Shown here piece by piece: positions 30,489-39,401 of a stretch of DNA of 64,000 nucleotides (position 1 is its first letter; each line of letters begins with the position of its first letter). The stretch spans positions 124,001 to 188,000 of the forward strand of contig NZ_JBDWAS010000014.1 of NCBI RefSeq assembly GCF_039978735.1. The letters run 5' to 3'. This stretch comes from Maricaulis sp039978735. Lineage in GTDB: Bacteria > Pseudomonadota > Alphaproteobacteria > Caulobacterales > Maricaulaceae. A program made the position numbers and the translations under genes. The notes beneath the pieces were generated by a model. The model made no database searches, was not told where the DNA came from, and saw nothing but the letters and a program-made list of their open reading frames with translations.

Positions 30489-31857
30489 TGTCGAGCGTAT
30501 CCGTAATCTTCTCGCCGTGGCGCTGATCGCGCCGCTGGCTGCCTGTTCGTCGATCCCGGACATTCCCAATCCGCTCAATGTGATCCCGGGCATCGGTGAC
30601 GACGATGATGAAAATCTGAACGGCACGGCGCCGGAAGATAACCGCGTTTCGATCATGTCGTTCGAGCAGGGGCTTCAGCTCGATACCGAAGCGGCGCCGG
30701 TCGATCTGCCGACGGCGTATGTGAACCAGGTCTGGCCGCAGCCGGACGGGTATCCGACCCATGCCCTGCAGCACACCCAGGCCAGCGGCCCCCTCGAAGT
30801 GGTTTGGCGCCAGAGCTTCGGTGAAGGCTCGGACAATAACCGCCGTATCATCGCGCGGCCTGTTGTCGCCGATGGCCGCATTTTCACGATCGACGCCAAC
30901 GGCGTGGTCTTCGCTCACGACGCCGATGGCGGCAGCCGCCTCTGGTCGACGCGTCTGGAAGGCCCCAACCGGCGTGACCGCATGTCCTTCGGTGGCGCCG
31001 TCGCCTATGATGGTGGCCGTATCTACGCCCATTCCGGCTACAACTATTTCGTGGCGCTGGATGCCGAGAGCGGTGACGAAATCTGGCGCAGCGAAGTGCT
31101 GGTTCCCTTCCATGGGGCGCCGACCGTGGCCGATGGCCGTGTCTTCGTGACCAGCGACAATAACGAGCTTCTCGCGCTCGACGCCGATGACGGCACCGTC
31201 ATGTGGACCCATCCGGGTATCGTCGAGACGGCCCGCCTTCTGACCGCGCCGTCCCCGGCCGTGCTGGGCGATCTGGTCATTGCCCCCTTCGCCTCGGGCG
31301 AGCTCATTGCGCTGCGTGTGCAGAACGGCAATCCGATCTGGTCGGACAGCCTGTCCGGCTCGTCCCGTCTGACCGCCGTGTCCGAGATCAACGATCTCGC
31401 CGGCAGCCCGGTCATCATGGAAGATGCCGTCTATGCGATGAGCCATTCCGGCCTTCTGGTGGCGATCTCGCTGCGCACGGGCGAGCGTCTGTGGACGCAG
31501 CCGGCCGGCGGTTCCCAGGCACCGTGGGTGGCAGGCAATTATCTCTTCGTCACCACGAATGAAGCCGAGATCGTCTGCCTTGATCGCCGCGACGGATCCG
31601 TCCTCTGGATGACGCAGCTGGACCTGTTCGAGAACCCGAACAAGCGCCGGGATCGCATCGCGTGGACGGGCCCCGTTCTCGCCGGTGGCCGTGTTTTCGT
31701 GGCGTCCAGCAATGGCCAGGGCGTGGTGCTGAATGCCTATGATGGCGAGGTGCTGCGCGAGATGGACCTGCGCGATGATGTCTTCATCGGTCCGGTCATC
31801 GCCAACGAGACCATCTATGTCCTCACCGACGAAGCGCGGCTGATCGCAATCCGCTAA
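30481..31857 (+). CDS. bamB: Outer membrane assembly lipoprotein BamB
   Basis: 458 residues from the ATG at 30481, which overlaps the YfgM stop. The signal peptide ends in the lipobox LAAC, giving a lipoprotein. The mature protein is a beta-propeller of PQQ-like repeats (e.g. GRIFTIDANGVVFAHDADGG, GRVFVTSDNNELLALDADDG, YLFVTTNEAEIVCLDRRDG). BamB is part of the BAM complex that folds beta-barrels into the outer membrane. An acidic linker (GDDDDEN) follows the lipid anchor. der lies 68 nt downstream. Confidence 0.95.
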   Translation: MNSVERIRNLLAVALIAPLAACSSIPDIPNPLNVIPGIGDDDDENLNGTAPEDNRVSIMSFEQGLQLDTEAAPVDLPTAYVNQVWPQPDGYPTHALQHTQASGPLEVVWRQSFGEGSDNNRRIIARPVVADGRIFTIDANGVVFAHDADGGSRLWSTRLEGPNRRDRMSFGGAVAYDGGRIYAHSGYNYFVALDAESGDEIWRSEVLVPFHGAPTVADGRVFVTSDNNELLALDADDGTVMWTHPGIVETARLLTAPSPAVLGDLVIAPFASGELIALRVQNGNPIWSDSLSGSSRLTAVSEINDLAGSPVIMEDAVYAMSHSGLLVAISLRTGERLWTQPAGGSQAPWVAGNYLFVTTNEAEIVCLDRRDGSVLWMTQLDLFENPNKRRDRIAWTGPVLAGGRVFVASSNGQGVVLNAYDGEVLREMDLRDDVFIGPVIANETIYVLTDEARLIAIR

Positions 31858-31925
31858 CGGCAAATCGGGCATCCAGCGGCTTTTTGTGATTTCATTCCGC
31901 GTGAAATTGCTCTAGGCGCTCGCCA

Positions 31926-33425
31926 ATGACTGCATATCTTCCCCGCATCGCCGTCGTCGGACGGCCCAATGTGGGCAAATCCACCCTGTTCAACCGGCTG
32001 GCCGGAAAGCCGCTGGCGATTGTCGACGATCGCCCGGGGGTCACGCGTGACCGCCGCGAGGCGCGCGGCCGGTTGGGCGACATGGAACTCCTGCTGATCG
32101 ATACGGCGGGCTATGACGATGGCGAAAAGGCCGGTCTGGACGCTGAAATGCGCACCCAGACCGAGATCGCGCTCGAGGATGCCGATCTCTGCCTCTTCCT
32201 GATCGATGCCCGTACCGGCGTGACGCCGCTGGACAAGAGCTTTGCCGATGTGATCCGCCGCTCGGGCAAGCCGGTCGTGCTGGTCGCAAACAAGTGCGAA
32301 GGCCGGTTCGGCGAGAGCGGGTTGATGGACTCCTATGGCCTCGGCCTGGGCGAGCCTGTCCCCCTGTCGGCGGCGCATGGCGGCGGTATCGGCGATCTCT
32401 ATGACGCCGTCGAGACCGGCCTGGGCGCCATGGCCCGCGATGCCAAACGCTATCGTGACGACAGCGAGAATCCGCCGCTGCGGATCGCCGTGATCGGCCG
32501 TCCGAATGCCGGCAAGTCGACCCTGATCAATGCGCTGATCGGCGAGGAACGCCTGATTACCGGTCCGGAAGCGGGGATCACCCGCGACGCGATCTCGATC
32601 GACTGGATGTGGGACGGCCGCCGGGTACGCCTGCACGACACGGCAGGCCTTAGAAAGCGCGGCAAGGTCAATGACCGGCTGGAGCGGATGAGCGCGGCCG
32701 ACACGCTGCGCGCCGTGAAATTTGCCGAAGTCGTGCTGCTGATCGTCGATGCCGGCCACCCGCTGGAAAAGCAGGACCTGCACCTGGCCGACATGGCCTA
32801 CAAGGAAGGCCGGGCGGTCGCGATCGCTGTTTCCAAGATGGACCTCGTGCACCAGCGCGACGCCTTCATCAAGGACATCCGCACCGAGTTCGAGCGCCTG
32901 CTGCCGCAGATGACCGGCGCGCCGATCCTGCCGATCTCCGCCCTGAAGAAGAAGGGGCTGGAGACGATCATGCCGGCCCTGTCGCGACTGCATACCGACT
33001 GGGATGCCAAGGTGAAGACCCGGGATCTCAATGACTGGCTGCACGAGATGATCGAGCGGCATCCGCCGCCCTCGATCAATGGCCGCCGCGTCAAGCCGCG
33101 CTATATCACCCAGACCAAGGGCCGTCCGCCGACTTTCGTGATGATGTGCTCGCGCGCCAGCGAACTGCCGGAAAGCTACAAGCGCTATCTGGTGAACGGG
33201 CTTCGCGAGGCCTTCGATCTGCCCGGTGTGCCGATCCGTCTGATCGTGAAAGCGGGCAAGAACCCTTACGCCGATGGCGAGCGCGGCGGCAGTGCGCCGG
33301 TCCGGGCCGGAGCGCCGGCGCGGGCCAGCATGCCGCGCATCCGTCAGAAGCCCAAGGGCGCCGCCGGATCGGTCAAGAAAGCCGGCAAGCCGGGCAAGGC
33401 GGTCGGGCCGCGCAAGCGCAGCTGA
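31926..33425 (+). CDS. der: Ribosome biogenesis GTPase Der (EngA)
   Basis: 499 residues. Two tandem GTPase domains: G1 GRPNVGKST (12-20) with DTAG and NKCE, and a second G1 GRPNAGKST (about 190-198) with DTAG and SKMD. A KH-like domain follows (NGRRVKPRYITQTKGRPPTF) and then a basic tail (KKAGKPGKAVGPRKRS) longer than in E. coli. Der is needed for 50S subunit maturation. Order yfgM-bamB-der is conserved in proteobacteria. Confidence 0.98.
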   Translation: MTAYLPRIAVVGRPNVGKSTLFNRLAGKPLAIVDDRPGVTRDRREARGRLGDMELLLIDTAGYDDGEKAGLDAEMRTQTEIALEDADLCLFLIDARTGVTPLDKSFADVIRRSGKPVVLVANKCEGRFGESGLMDSYGLGLGEPVPLSAAHGGGIGDLYDAVETGLGAMARDAKRYRDDSENPPLRIAVIGRPNAGKSTLINALIGEERLITGPEAGITRDAISIDWMWDGRRVRLHDTAGLRKRGKVNDRLERMSAADTLRAVKFAEVVLLIVDAGHPLEKQDLHLADMAYKEGRAVAIAVSKMDLVHQRDAFIKDIRTEFERLLPQMTGAPILPISALKKKGLETIMPALSRLHTDWDAKVKTRDLNDWLHEMIERHPPPSINGRRVKPRYITQTKGRPPTFVMMCSRASELPESYKRYLVNGLREAFDLPGVPIRLIVKAGKNPYADGERGGSAPVRAGAPARASMPRIRQKPKGAAGSVKKAGKPGKAVGPRKRS

Positions 33426-33452
33426 CAATAGCCGGTCCTTCCTGCACGGCGC

Positions 33453-33932
33453 TCAGGACGTCTCCAGCCGGTATTTGCGGAAGACCTCGCCCTCATAGGT
33501 GATCTCGCCCACCATCTCGGCGCCCAGCCGGGCCAGACCGCGCACATGGCGGCGCGAGGGCGGCAGGAGGAAGGTCACATGGGGGATGCGCGCATCGGTG
33601 CGGGCATAGGCGAGGGCCTTTCGGATGATCGCGAGGCCGAGACCGAAATCCTGCGGCCGCAGCACCAGGCCGTAATCCCAGTCCTCGCCTTCCTTCTGGA
33701 AGCCGCCCCAGCCGGCATAGCGGCCGTCCGCCAGGATCGCCCAGTGTCCCAGCCCGTCCCGCGCCCAGCACGCCTCCTTGGCGGCGATGAAGGCTGTGCA
33801 GGTCTCCATGTCCCACCCGTTCTTCAGCAGGGGCATGTGCTCGGCCAGACGCGGATCGGACATGTGGTCCAGGATCGCGTCAGGCGCGACCCCGGTCAGG
33901 CGTATGAAGGTAATGTCAGGACGCTGAGGCAT
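33453..33932 (-). CDS. GNAT-family N-acetyltransferase
   Basis: 159 residues from the ATG at 33932; an in-frame ATG at 33947 is possible. The fold is seen in the strands GHWAILADGRYAGWGGFQKEG and DWDYGLVLRPQDFGLGLAIIRKALAYA, where the usual R/Q-x-x-G-x-G/A acetyl-CoA loop is altered (QDFGLGLA). The ending EVFRKYRLE is typical of acetyltransferases of the RimJ type. Substrate unknown. It is convergent with der and lies at the end of the dnaB-to-SDR strand run. Confidence 0.85.
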   Translation of the reverse strand: MPQRPDITFIRLTGVAPDAILDHMSDPRLAEHMPLLKNGWDMETCTAFIAAKEACWARDGLGHWAILADGRYAGWGGFQKEGEDWDYGLVLRPQDFGLGLAIIRKALAYARTDARIPHVTFLLPPSRRHVRGLARLGAEMVGEITYEGEVFRKYRLETS

Positions 33933-34000
33933 GACGCCAGCTAGCACCGGCCCGGGGCAACGGGAAGCCGGTGCGTCACGCGCTCACGGCAAGTTGAGCG

Positions 34001-34717
34001 CTAGCCCTCGAACCGCACGATTTCGCCGTGGCGGGCGCAGTCCGGGCCGACCAGTTCGGCGACCAGCGGCCACAGGGCGGCCGGTTCCGGCAGGGAGTTG
34101 GGATCCTCGCCCGGGAAGGCCTTGGCGCGCATCCGCGTGCGCATGGCACCGGGATAGACGACATTGATGCGCAGGCTGGGCGAATTCACGTGCTCGGCAG
34201 CCCAGGACTGGGCGAGGGCGTCGAGGCCGGACTTGGCGGCCGCATAGGGTGCCCAGAAGGCGCGGCGCGAGCTGGCGGCGCCCGAGGAGATGAAGACGGC
34301 GCGGCCGGCATCCGACGAGAGCAGCGGGCCTTCGAAGGCGCGGATCATGCGGGCCGGGGCGACGAGGTTCACACCCAGCACATTCTGCCAGGTCTTGGCC
34401 TTCACCTGCGCGGCAGGCGTCAGCTCGCCCAGCGCGCCGGCATTGGCGATCATGATGTCCAGCTTGCCCCACCGGTCGGTGACGATCTGGCCGAGCTGCT
34501 CGATCCCGTCTTCCGACATCAGATCCATCGGCACGAGCGTCGTGGTTCCGCCGGCGGCCTTGATGGCGTCGTCCAGTTCTTCCAGGGCGCCCTGCGTGCG
34601 GGCGGTGGCGATCACATGGGCGCCGGCCTTGGCCAGTTCCAGGGCCAGAGCCCGGCCAATACCCCGCGAGGCCCCGCTGACAAGAGCGAGGCGGCCTTTC
34701 AGATCGATGTCGGTCAT
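34001..34717 (-). CDS. Short-chain dehydrogenase/reductase
   Basis: 238 residues, classical SDR size. Cofactor loop GASRGIG (about 15-21), NAG (NAGALGEL), catalytic Ser (FISSGAAS) and YAAAK. An Arg just after the Gly-rich loop and ARTQ suggest NADP(H) preference. The sequence close to purF (4-nt ATGA overlap) places it at the end of the dnaB-alr-radA-cvpA-purF operon, an association seen in many alphaproteobacteria. Substrate unknown. Confidence 0.95.
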   Translation of the reverse strand: MTDIDLKGRLALVSGASRGIGRALALELAKAGAHVIATARTQGALEELDDAIKAAGGTTTLVPMDLMSEDGIEQLGQIVTDRWGKLDIMIANAGALGELTPAAQVKAKTWQNVLGVNLVAPARMIRAFEGPLLSSDAGRAVFISSGAASSRRAFWAPYAAAKSGLDALAQSWAAEHVNSPSLRINVVYPGAMRTRMRAKAFPGEDPNSLPEPAALWPLVAELVGPDCARHGEIVRFEG

Positions 34718-36195
34718 GCGTCCACCAGAAGCGAGAGCTGGAATTCCTTGGCCGAGAGGTCCCGGTCATGGTCGACGAGACGCGTCGGATACTCGCCGGT
34801 GAAGTAGTGGTCGGCGAGTTGCGGGTTGGCGTCATTGCGCCCTTCGCCGCAGACGGCCTGGTAAAGACCGTCGACCGACAGGAAGCCGAGGCTGTCGGCC
34901 TCGAGCTTGGCGGCCATCTCGTCGAGGTCCATGTTCGCGGCGATCAGTTCGGCCCGTCCGGCCATGTCGATGCCGTAGAAGTCCGGGAATTTGATCGGCG
35001 GGCAGGCCGAGCGGAAATGCACTTCGGACGCACCGGCCTCGCGCATCATGCGCACGATCTTCAGCGAGGTCGTACCGCGCACGATCGAGTCGTCGATCAG
35101 CAGGACGCGCTTGCCGCGCACCACGGCGGCATTGGCCGAGTGCTTGCGGCGGACCGACAGGTCGCGCCGGTCCTGGGTCGGCTGGATGAAGGTTCGGCCC
35201 ACGAAGTGCGAGCGGATGATGCCTAGCTCGAAGGGAATACCGGAAGCTTCCGAATAGCCGATCGCGGCCGGCACGCCGCTGTCCGGCACGGGCACGATGA
35301 CATCGACATCGGCCGGGGTTTCCATCGCCAGCTGGCGGCCCATCTGCTTGCGGGCCTCGTAGACCGAACGGCCGCCGATGATCGAGTCGGGGCGGGCAAA
35401 ATAGATGTATTCGAAGGCGCAGATACGGGCCGGATGGGCCGGGGCGAAGCGTTCGGAGCGGATGCCGTCCTCGCTCACCACGACAGCCTCGCCGGGCTCG
35501 ATATCGCGTACGAAACTCGCACCGACCATGTCCAGCGCACAGGTTTCCGAGGCGAAGATCACCGCGTCACCCAGCGTGCCCATCACCAGCGGCCGGATGC
35601 CGTAGGGGTCGCGCGCCGCGATCAGCCGGTCATTGACCAGCGCCACGAAAGCGAAGGCGCCCTGGACCTGTTTCAGTGCCTGCAGGACACGATTGGTCAG
35701 CTTGGTCTTCTTCGACTGGGCAGCCAGGTGCAGCACGACCTCCGAATCGGAGGTCGACTGGAAGATGGCGCCGTGGCTGACGAGTTCCTCGCGCAGGACG
35801 CGGGCATTGGTCAGATTGCCGTTATGGGCGAGGGCGATGCCGCCGCCGCGCACATCCGAATACAGCGGCTGCACATTGCGCAGCACCGACGCACCCTGGG
35901 TGGAATAGCGGGCATGGCCGATCGCGACCTTGCCGGGCAGGCGTTGCGGCATGTCCGGCGAGGTGAAGTTCTCGCCGACAAGGCCGAGATAGCGCTCGAT
36001 ATGGAAACGCGACCCGTCATGGGTCGCGATGCCGCAGGCTTCCTGTCCACGATGCTGCAGGGCGTGAAGCCCGAGCGCCGTGAGAACACCGGCATCTACC
36101 GCATTGTAAACGGCGAAAACACCGCATTCTTCCTGGGGGCGATCCGTCTCGGGATCGTAAGTGAGCGTGGCAGTTTGGGGGTTGGCCTGGCTCAT
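34714..36195 (-). CDS. purF: Amidophosphoribosyltransferase
   Basis: 493 residues. Catalyses the committed step of purine synthesis, PRPP + glutamine to phosphoribosylamine. The N-terminal Ntn amidotransferase nucleophile is Cys24 in EECGVFAV, so a 23-residue propeptide must be removed, as in the Bacillus-type enzymes. The phosphoribosyltransferase signature is LLIDDSIVRGTT. Cys residues late in the chain (ACPPIKFPDFYGID) fit the form with an iron-sulfur cluster, not verified. It overlaps cvpA and the SDR gene by 4 nt each. Confidence 0.98.
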   Translation of the reverse strand: MSQANPQTATLTYDPETDRPQEECGVFAVYNAVDAGVLTALGLHALQHRGQEACGIATHDGSRFHIERYLGLVGENFTSPDMPQRLPGKVAIGHARYSTQGASVLRNVQPLYSDVRGGGIALAHNGNLTNARVLREELVSHGAIFQSTSDSEVVLHLAAQSKKTKLTNRVLQALKQVQGAFAFVALVNDRLIAARDPYGIRPLVMGTLGDAVIFASETCALDMVGASFVRDIEPGEAVVVSEDGIRSERFAPAHPARICAFEYIYFARPDSIIGGRSVYEARKQMGRQLAMETPADVDVIVPVPDSGVPAAIGYSEASGIPFELGIIRSHFVGRTFIQPTQDRRDLSVRRKHSANAAVVRGKRVLLIDDSIVRGTTSLKIVRMMREAGASEVHFRSACPPIKFPDFYGIDMAGRAELIAANMDLDEMAAKLEADSLGFLSVDGLYQAVCGEGRNDANPQLADHYFTGEYPTRLVDHDRDLSAKEFQLSLLVDA

Positions 36196-36836
36196 CCGTC
36201 CTCGTCCTGGTCATCCGTGGTCGAACCGATGAGGTCATCTAGTCGGTTTCGGTCGCGGCTTCCATAGGAGCTGTCATTATTTCTTATTGTTTCTGCAATC
36301 GGGTCGTCCTCGCCATAGGGCAGGGGACGGGTCTCGGCCAGTCGCGAGGTCTCGGGCGCCAGTGTCTGCAGGGCCCGGGCCGTTGCACCGACCAGCGGAT
36401 AGATGCGCGCCTGGGTCACCCAGGCCGGCGGGCGTCCGCTTTCACCCATCGTTGCGGCCATGAAGATCACACCGAGACCGAGCAGGACCAGACCGCGCAC
36501 GACGCCGAATACGAAGCCGAGCGTGCGATCGACCACATTCACATCCTCGCCCTTTGCCAGCCCCTTGGACAGGGAACTCGTCACGAAGGTGACGGCCAGG
36601 TAGATCAGGATGAAGACGGCTGCACCGACGGCAACAGGTGCCAGCCAGTCGGGGTCGATGATTTCGCGGGCCGGACCGATGAAGACCGGCAGGCTCCACA
36701 AGGCTGCCAGTGAAGCGGCAACGAAGGCGGTGACTGACAGGGCTTCGCGGACAAAGCCGCGCACCAGCGCCAGGAGGCCGGAAATCAGCAGGATGGCGAG
36801 GCCGATCCCGTCGAAGGCACTCAGCGTGCTATCCAT
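36192..36836 (-). CDS. cvpA: CvpA family membrane protein
   Basis: 214 residues. Four membrane segments (about 10-28, 32-50, 65-85, 104-128) with the CvpA pattern: SAFDGIGLAILLISGLLALVRGFVREALS and LGFVFGVVRGLVLLGLGV. Required for colicin V production and envelope homeostasis in other bacteria. The C-terminus is a long hydrophilic tail. Located between radA (11-nt gap) and purF (4-nt overlap), the usual place. Confidence 0.95.
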   Translation of the reverse strand: MDSTLSAFDGIGLAILLISGLLALVRGFVREALSVTAFVAASLAALWSLPVFIGPAREIIDPDWLAPVAVGAAVFILIYLAVTFVTSSLSKGLAKGEDVNVVDRTLGFVFGVVRGLVLLGLGVIFMAATMGESGRPPAWVTQARIYPLVGATARALQTLAPETSRLAETRPLPYGEDDPIAETIRNNDSSYGSRDRNRLDDLIGSTTDDQDEDG

Positions 36837-36847
36837 CCCTGCAACTC

Positions 36848-38224
36848 CTACTCTCCCGCCAGAGCCCGCAAAGTCTGCACCAATTCGAGCGCCGTGGCCA
36901 CGCCATGCACCCGCACGGGTGCGTTACCGTCGGCCGCTGCCTGGGGCGCGATGGCCGAGTCGAAACCGAGCTTGGCGGCTTCCTTCAGCCGGGCCTCCGA
37001 ACGGCCGACAGGCCGAACATCGCCGGAAAGACTGATTTCTCCGTAAACAACGCCCTTGCCGGGCAGTGCCACATCCATTGCCGAGGAGACAATCGCGGCG
37101 GCGACGGCCAGATCGGCGGCCGGTTCGGTGATTTTCAGCCCGCCGGCGACATTCAGGAAGATGTCGCGATTGGAGATATTGACGCCGCAGCGCGCTTCCA
37201 GCACGGCCAGCACCATGGCCAGGCGTCCCGAATCCCAGCCGACCACGGCGCGGCGCGGCGTGCCGAAAGCGGCGGGCGCGACCAGGGCCTGGATTTCCGA
37301 CAGGACCGGCCGCGTGCCTTCCATGCCGGCAAAGACGGCGGCACCGGGATTGGCCTCGGCGCGGCCATCGAGAAAGAGAGAGGAGGGGTTGGCGACCTCA
37401 CCGAGTCCCTTGTCGCCCATCTCGAACACACCGATCTCGTCAGTCGGACCGAAGCGGTTCTTCACGGCGCGCAGGATGCGGAACTGGTGCGAGCGCTCGC
37501 CCTCGAAATAGAGCACCGCATCGACCATGTGCTCGACCACGCGCGGTCCGGCGATCTGGCCGTCCTTGGTGACATGGCCGACCAGGATGACGGTGCAGTT
37601 CCGTTTCTTGGCAAAGCGGACGAGTTCCTGGGCGCAGGCGCGCACCTGGGCCACCGTGCCCGGCGCGGCCGCCAGCTGGTCGGTCCACAGCGTCTGGATC
37701 GAATCGATCACGACGATGTCCGGTTTTTCCGACTTCAGCCCGTCCAGAATGTCGTTGAGCGAGGTCTCGGCGGCCAGCGCCACCGGCGCATCGGCCAGAC
37801 CGAGCCGCCGGGCGCGGCGGCGCACCTGGTCGATCGCTTCCTCGCCGGAAATATAGATGGCGCGCGTATTCTGGTTGGCCAGCTGCGCCATCATCTGCAG
37901 GAGAAGCGTCGACTTGCCGATGCCGGGATCGCCGCCGACCAGGATGGCCGAGCCGGGCACCAGCCCGCCGCCTGCGACCCGGTCCAGCTCGTCTATCCCC
38001 GAACGCAGGCGCGGCGTTTCCGGGGTCTCGGCGCCGAGATCGACCAGTTCCAGGCGGGCCGCGCGGCCACGTTTCTTCGGAGCGGTTGCCTGTGTGCCCA
38101 GGGGTGCGGATGCGGCTTCCTCGACCAGGGTGTTCCACTGGCCGCAATCATCGCACTTGCCCGCCCATTTGGAATGGACGGCGCCGCAGGACTGGCAGAC
38201 ATAGACGCTATCGGATCGGGCCAT
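36848..38224 (-). CDS. radA: DNA repair protein RadA
   Basis: 458 residues. N-terminal zinc finger Cys10-x2-Cys13-x10-Cys24-x2-Cys27, then a RecA-like ATPase with Walker A GGDPGIGKST (97-106), the RadA motif KNRFG and a C-terminal Lon-protease-like domain (PGKGVVYGEISLSGDVRPVGR). RadA/Sms helps process recombination intermediates by driving branch migration. It is third in the dnaB-alr-radA-cvpA-purF operon. Confidence 0.98.
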   Translation of the reverse strand: MARSDSVYVCQSCGAVHSKWAGKCDDCGQWNTLVEEAASAPLGTQATAPKKRGRAARLELVDLGAETPETPRLRSGIDELDRVAGGGLVPGSAILVGGDPGIGKSTLLLQMMAQLANQNTRAIYISGEEAIDQVRRRARRLGLADAPVALAAETSLNDILDGLKSEKPDIVVIDSIQTLWTDQLAAAPGTVAQVRACAQELVRFAKKRNCTVILVGHVTKDGQIAGPRVVEHMVDAVLYFEGERSHQFRILRAVKNRFGPTDEIGVFEMGDKGLGEVANPSSLFLDGRAEANPGAAVFAGMEGTRPVLSEIQALVAPAAFGTPRRAVVGWDSGRLAMVLAVLEARCGVNISNRDIFLNVAGGLKITEPAADLAVAAAIVSSAMDVALPGKGVVYGEISLSGDVRPVGRSEARLKEAAKLGFDSAIAPQAAADGNAPVRVHGVATALELVQTLRALAGE

Positions 38225-38288
38225 GTGGGTGTGTCTCCTTCTGTTTGCGCACAGTCAAGCAGGGGAGGATGACAGAATGTGTCCGGGG

Positions 38289-39401
38289 TCAGCGCCGTTT
38301 GGCAGCCGGCTTGTAGATGCGGTGGAAACGCAGGCCCAGGCGGACCAGGAATTCGTAGGAAATCGTGGCGGCGCTGTCGGCCATGTCCTCGATATCCCCG
38401 CCGAGGAAGCAGACCGGATGCCCCGGTGCGAGCGGTATATCGACATCGGTCACGTCGACACCGATCAGGTCCATCGAGACCCGTCCCAGGATCGGCACAC
38501 GGGTCTCGCCGATCCGGCCGAACCCGCCATTGCCGAAGGCGCGCAGCAGACCGTCGGCATAGCCGGCCGCGACCGTTGCGATGCGGCGCGGCGTGTCAGC
38601 CGTGAAGGTTGCGCCATAGCCCACCGTATCGCCGGGCCGCAGCGTGCGGATCTGCAGGATCGGCGCGTCGATCTCGACCGCCGGTTCGAAGGGCGAGGGA
38701 TAGCCGGGCGCGGGAACCCCGCCGAACAGGGCGAGCCCCGGCCGCAGCACGTCGAAATGATAGTCCGGCCCCAGCAGCACGCCCGCGGAATTGGACAGCG
38801 AGGCGGGAATGCCGTGAAAGGCCTCGCGGATGCGGGAGAAGCGTTCCAGCTGCCGCGCATTGAGCGGATAGACCGGCTCGTCGGCGCAGGCGAGATGGCT
38901 CATGATCTGCCGCACATCGATCGCATCCAGCCGGGCGGGATTGGCGATCAGCGCGTCGGTTTCCTCGGGGCCGAGGCCCAGACGGTTCATGCCGGTGTCG
39001 AAATGCAGGGCGCAGGGCAGGTCCGGTGCCTGCTCGCGCAATTGTTCCAGCTGGGCGAGCTCGTTGATCACCGGGAAGAGCTCGGCCTTGCGCAGGGCCG
39101 GCAGTTCGGCGGGCCAGAAGCCGTTGAAGACATAGATATCGGCCGGGCGTCCGGCGAGCGCCGTGCGGGCCTCTCGGCCCTCCGACGTATGCGCGACATA
39201 GAAGGTGCGGCAGCCGGCATCGGCGAGGGCCGGCACGACTTCCATGGCGCCGAGCCCATAGGCGTTGGCCTTCACCACCGCGCCGGCCTCGGCGCCGGGC
39301 GCGAGGTCGCGGACCTTGCGGTAATTCTGCTGGATGGTCGCCAGATCGATGATCAGGCGCGGAGCGGGTTCGGCGCGTGTGTCAGTCGGACTCGTCGTCA
39401 T
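38289..39401 (-). CDS. alr: Alanine racemase
   Basis: 370 residues. PLP-dependent interconversion of L- and D-alanine for peptidoglycan. The PLP lysine is Lys44 in VVKANAYGLG; the second catalytic base is the Tyr in TVGYGATF; GRVSMDL is the C-terminal dimer signature. The start overlaps the dnaB 3' end by 20 nt, so it is co-transcribed with dnaB. Only one alr copy is seen in the window. Confidence 0.98.
   Translation of the reverse strand: MTTSPTDTRAEPAPRLIIDLATIQQNYRKVRDLAPGAEAGAVVKANAYGLGAMEVVPALADAGCRTFYVAHTSEGREARTALAGRPADIYVFNGFWPAELPALRKAELFPVINELAQLEQLREQAPDLPCALHFDTGMNRLGLGPEETDALIANPARLDAIDVRQIMSHLACADEPVYPLNARQLERFSRIREAFHGIPASLSNSAGVLLGPDYHFDVLRPGLALFGGVPAPGYPSPFEPAVEIDAPILQIRTLRPGDTVGYGATFTADTPRRIATVAAGYADGLLRAFGNGGFGRIGETRVPILGRVSMDLIGVDVTDVDIPLAPGHPVCFLGGDIEDMADSAATISYEFLVRLGLRFHRIYKPAAKRR

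Noticed and set aside
30283..33428. Two long minus-strand frames over yfgM/bamB and der
   Set aside because: Antisense to well-identified genes and rich in His, Arg and Asp in the way of shadow frames.
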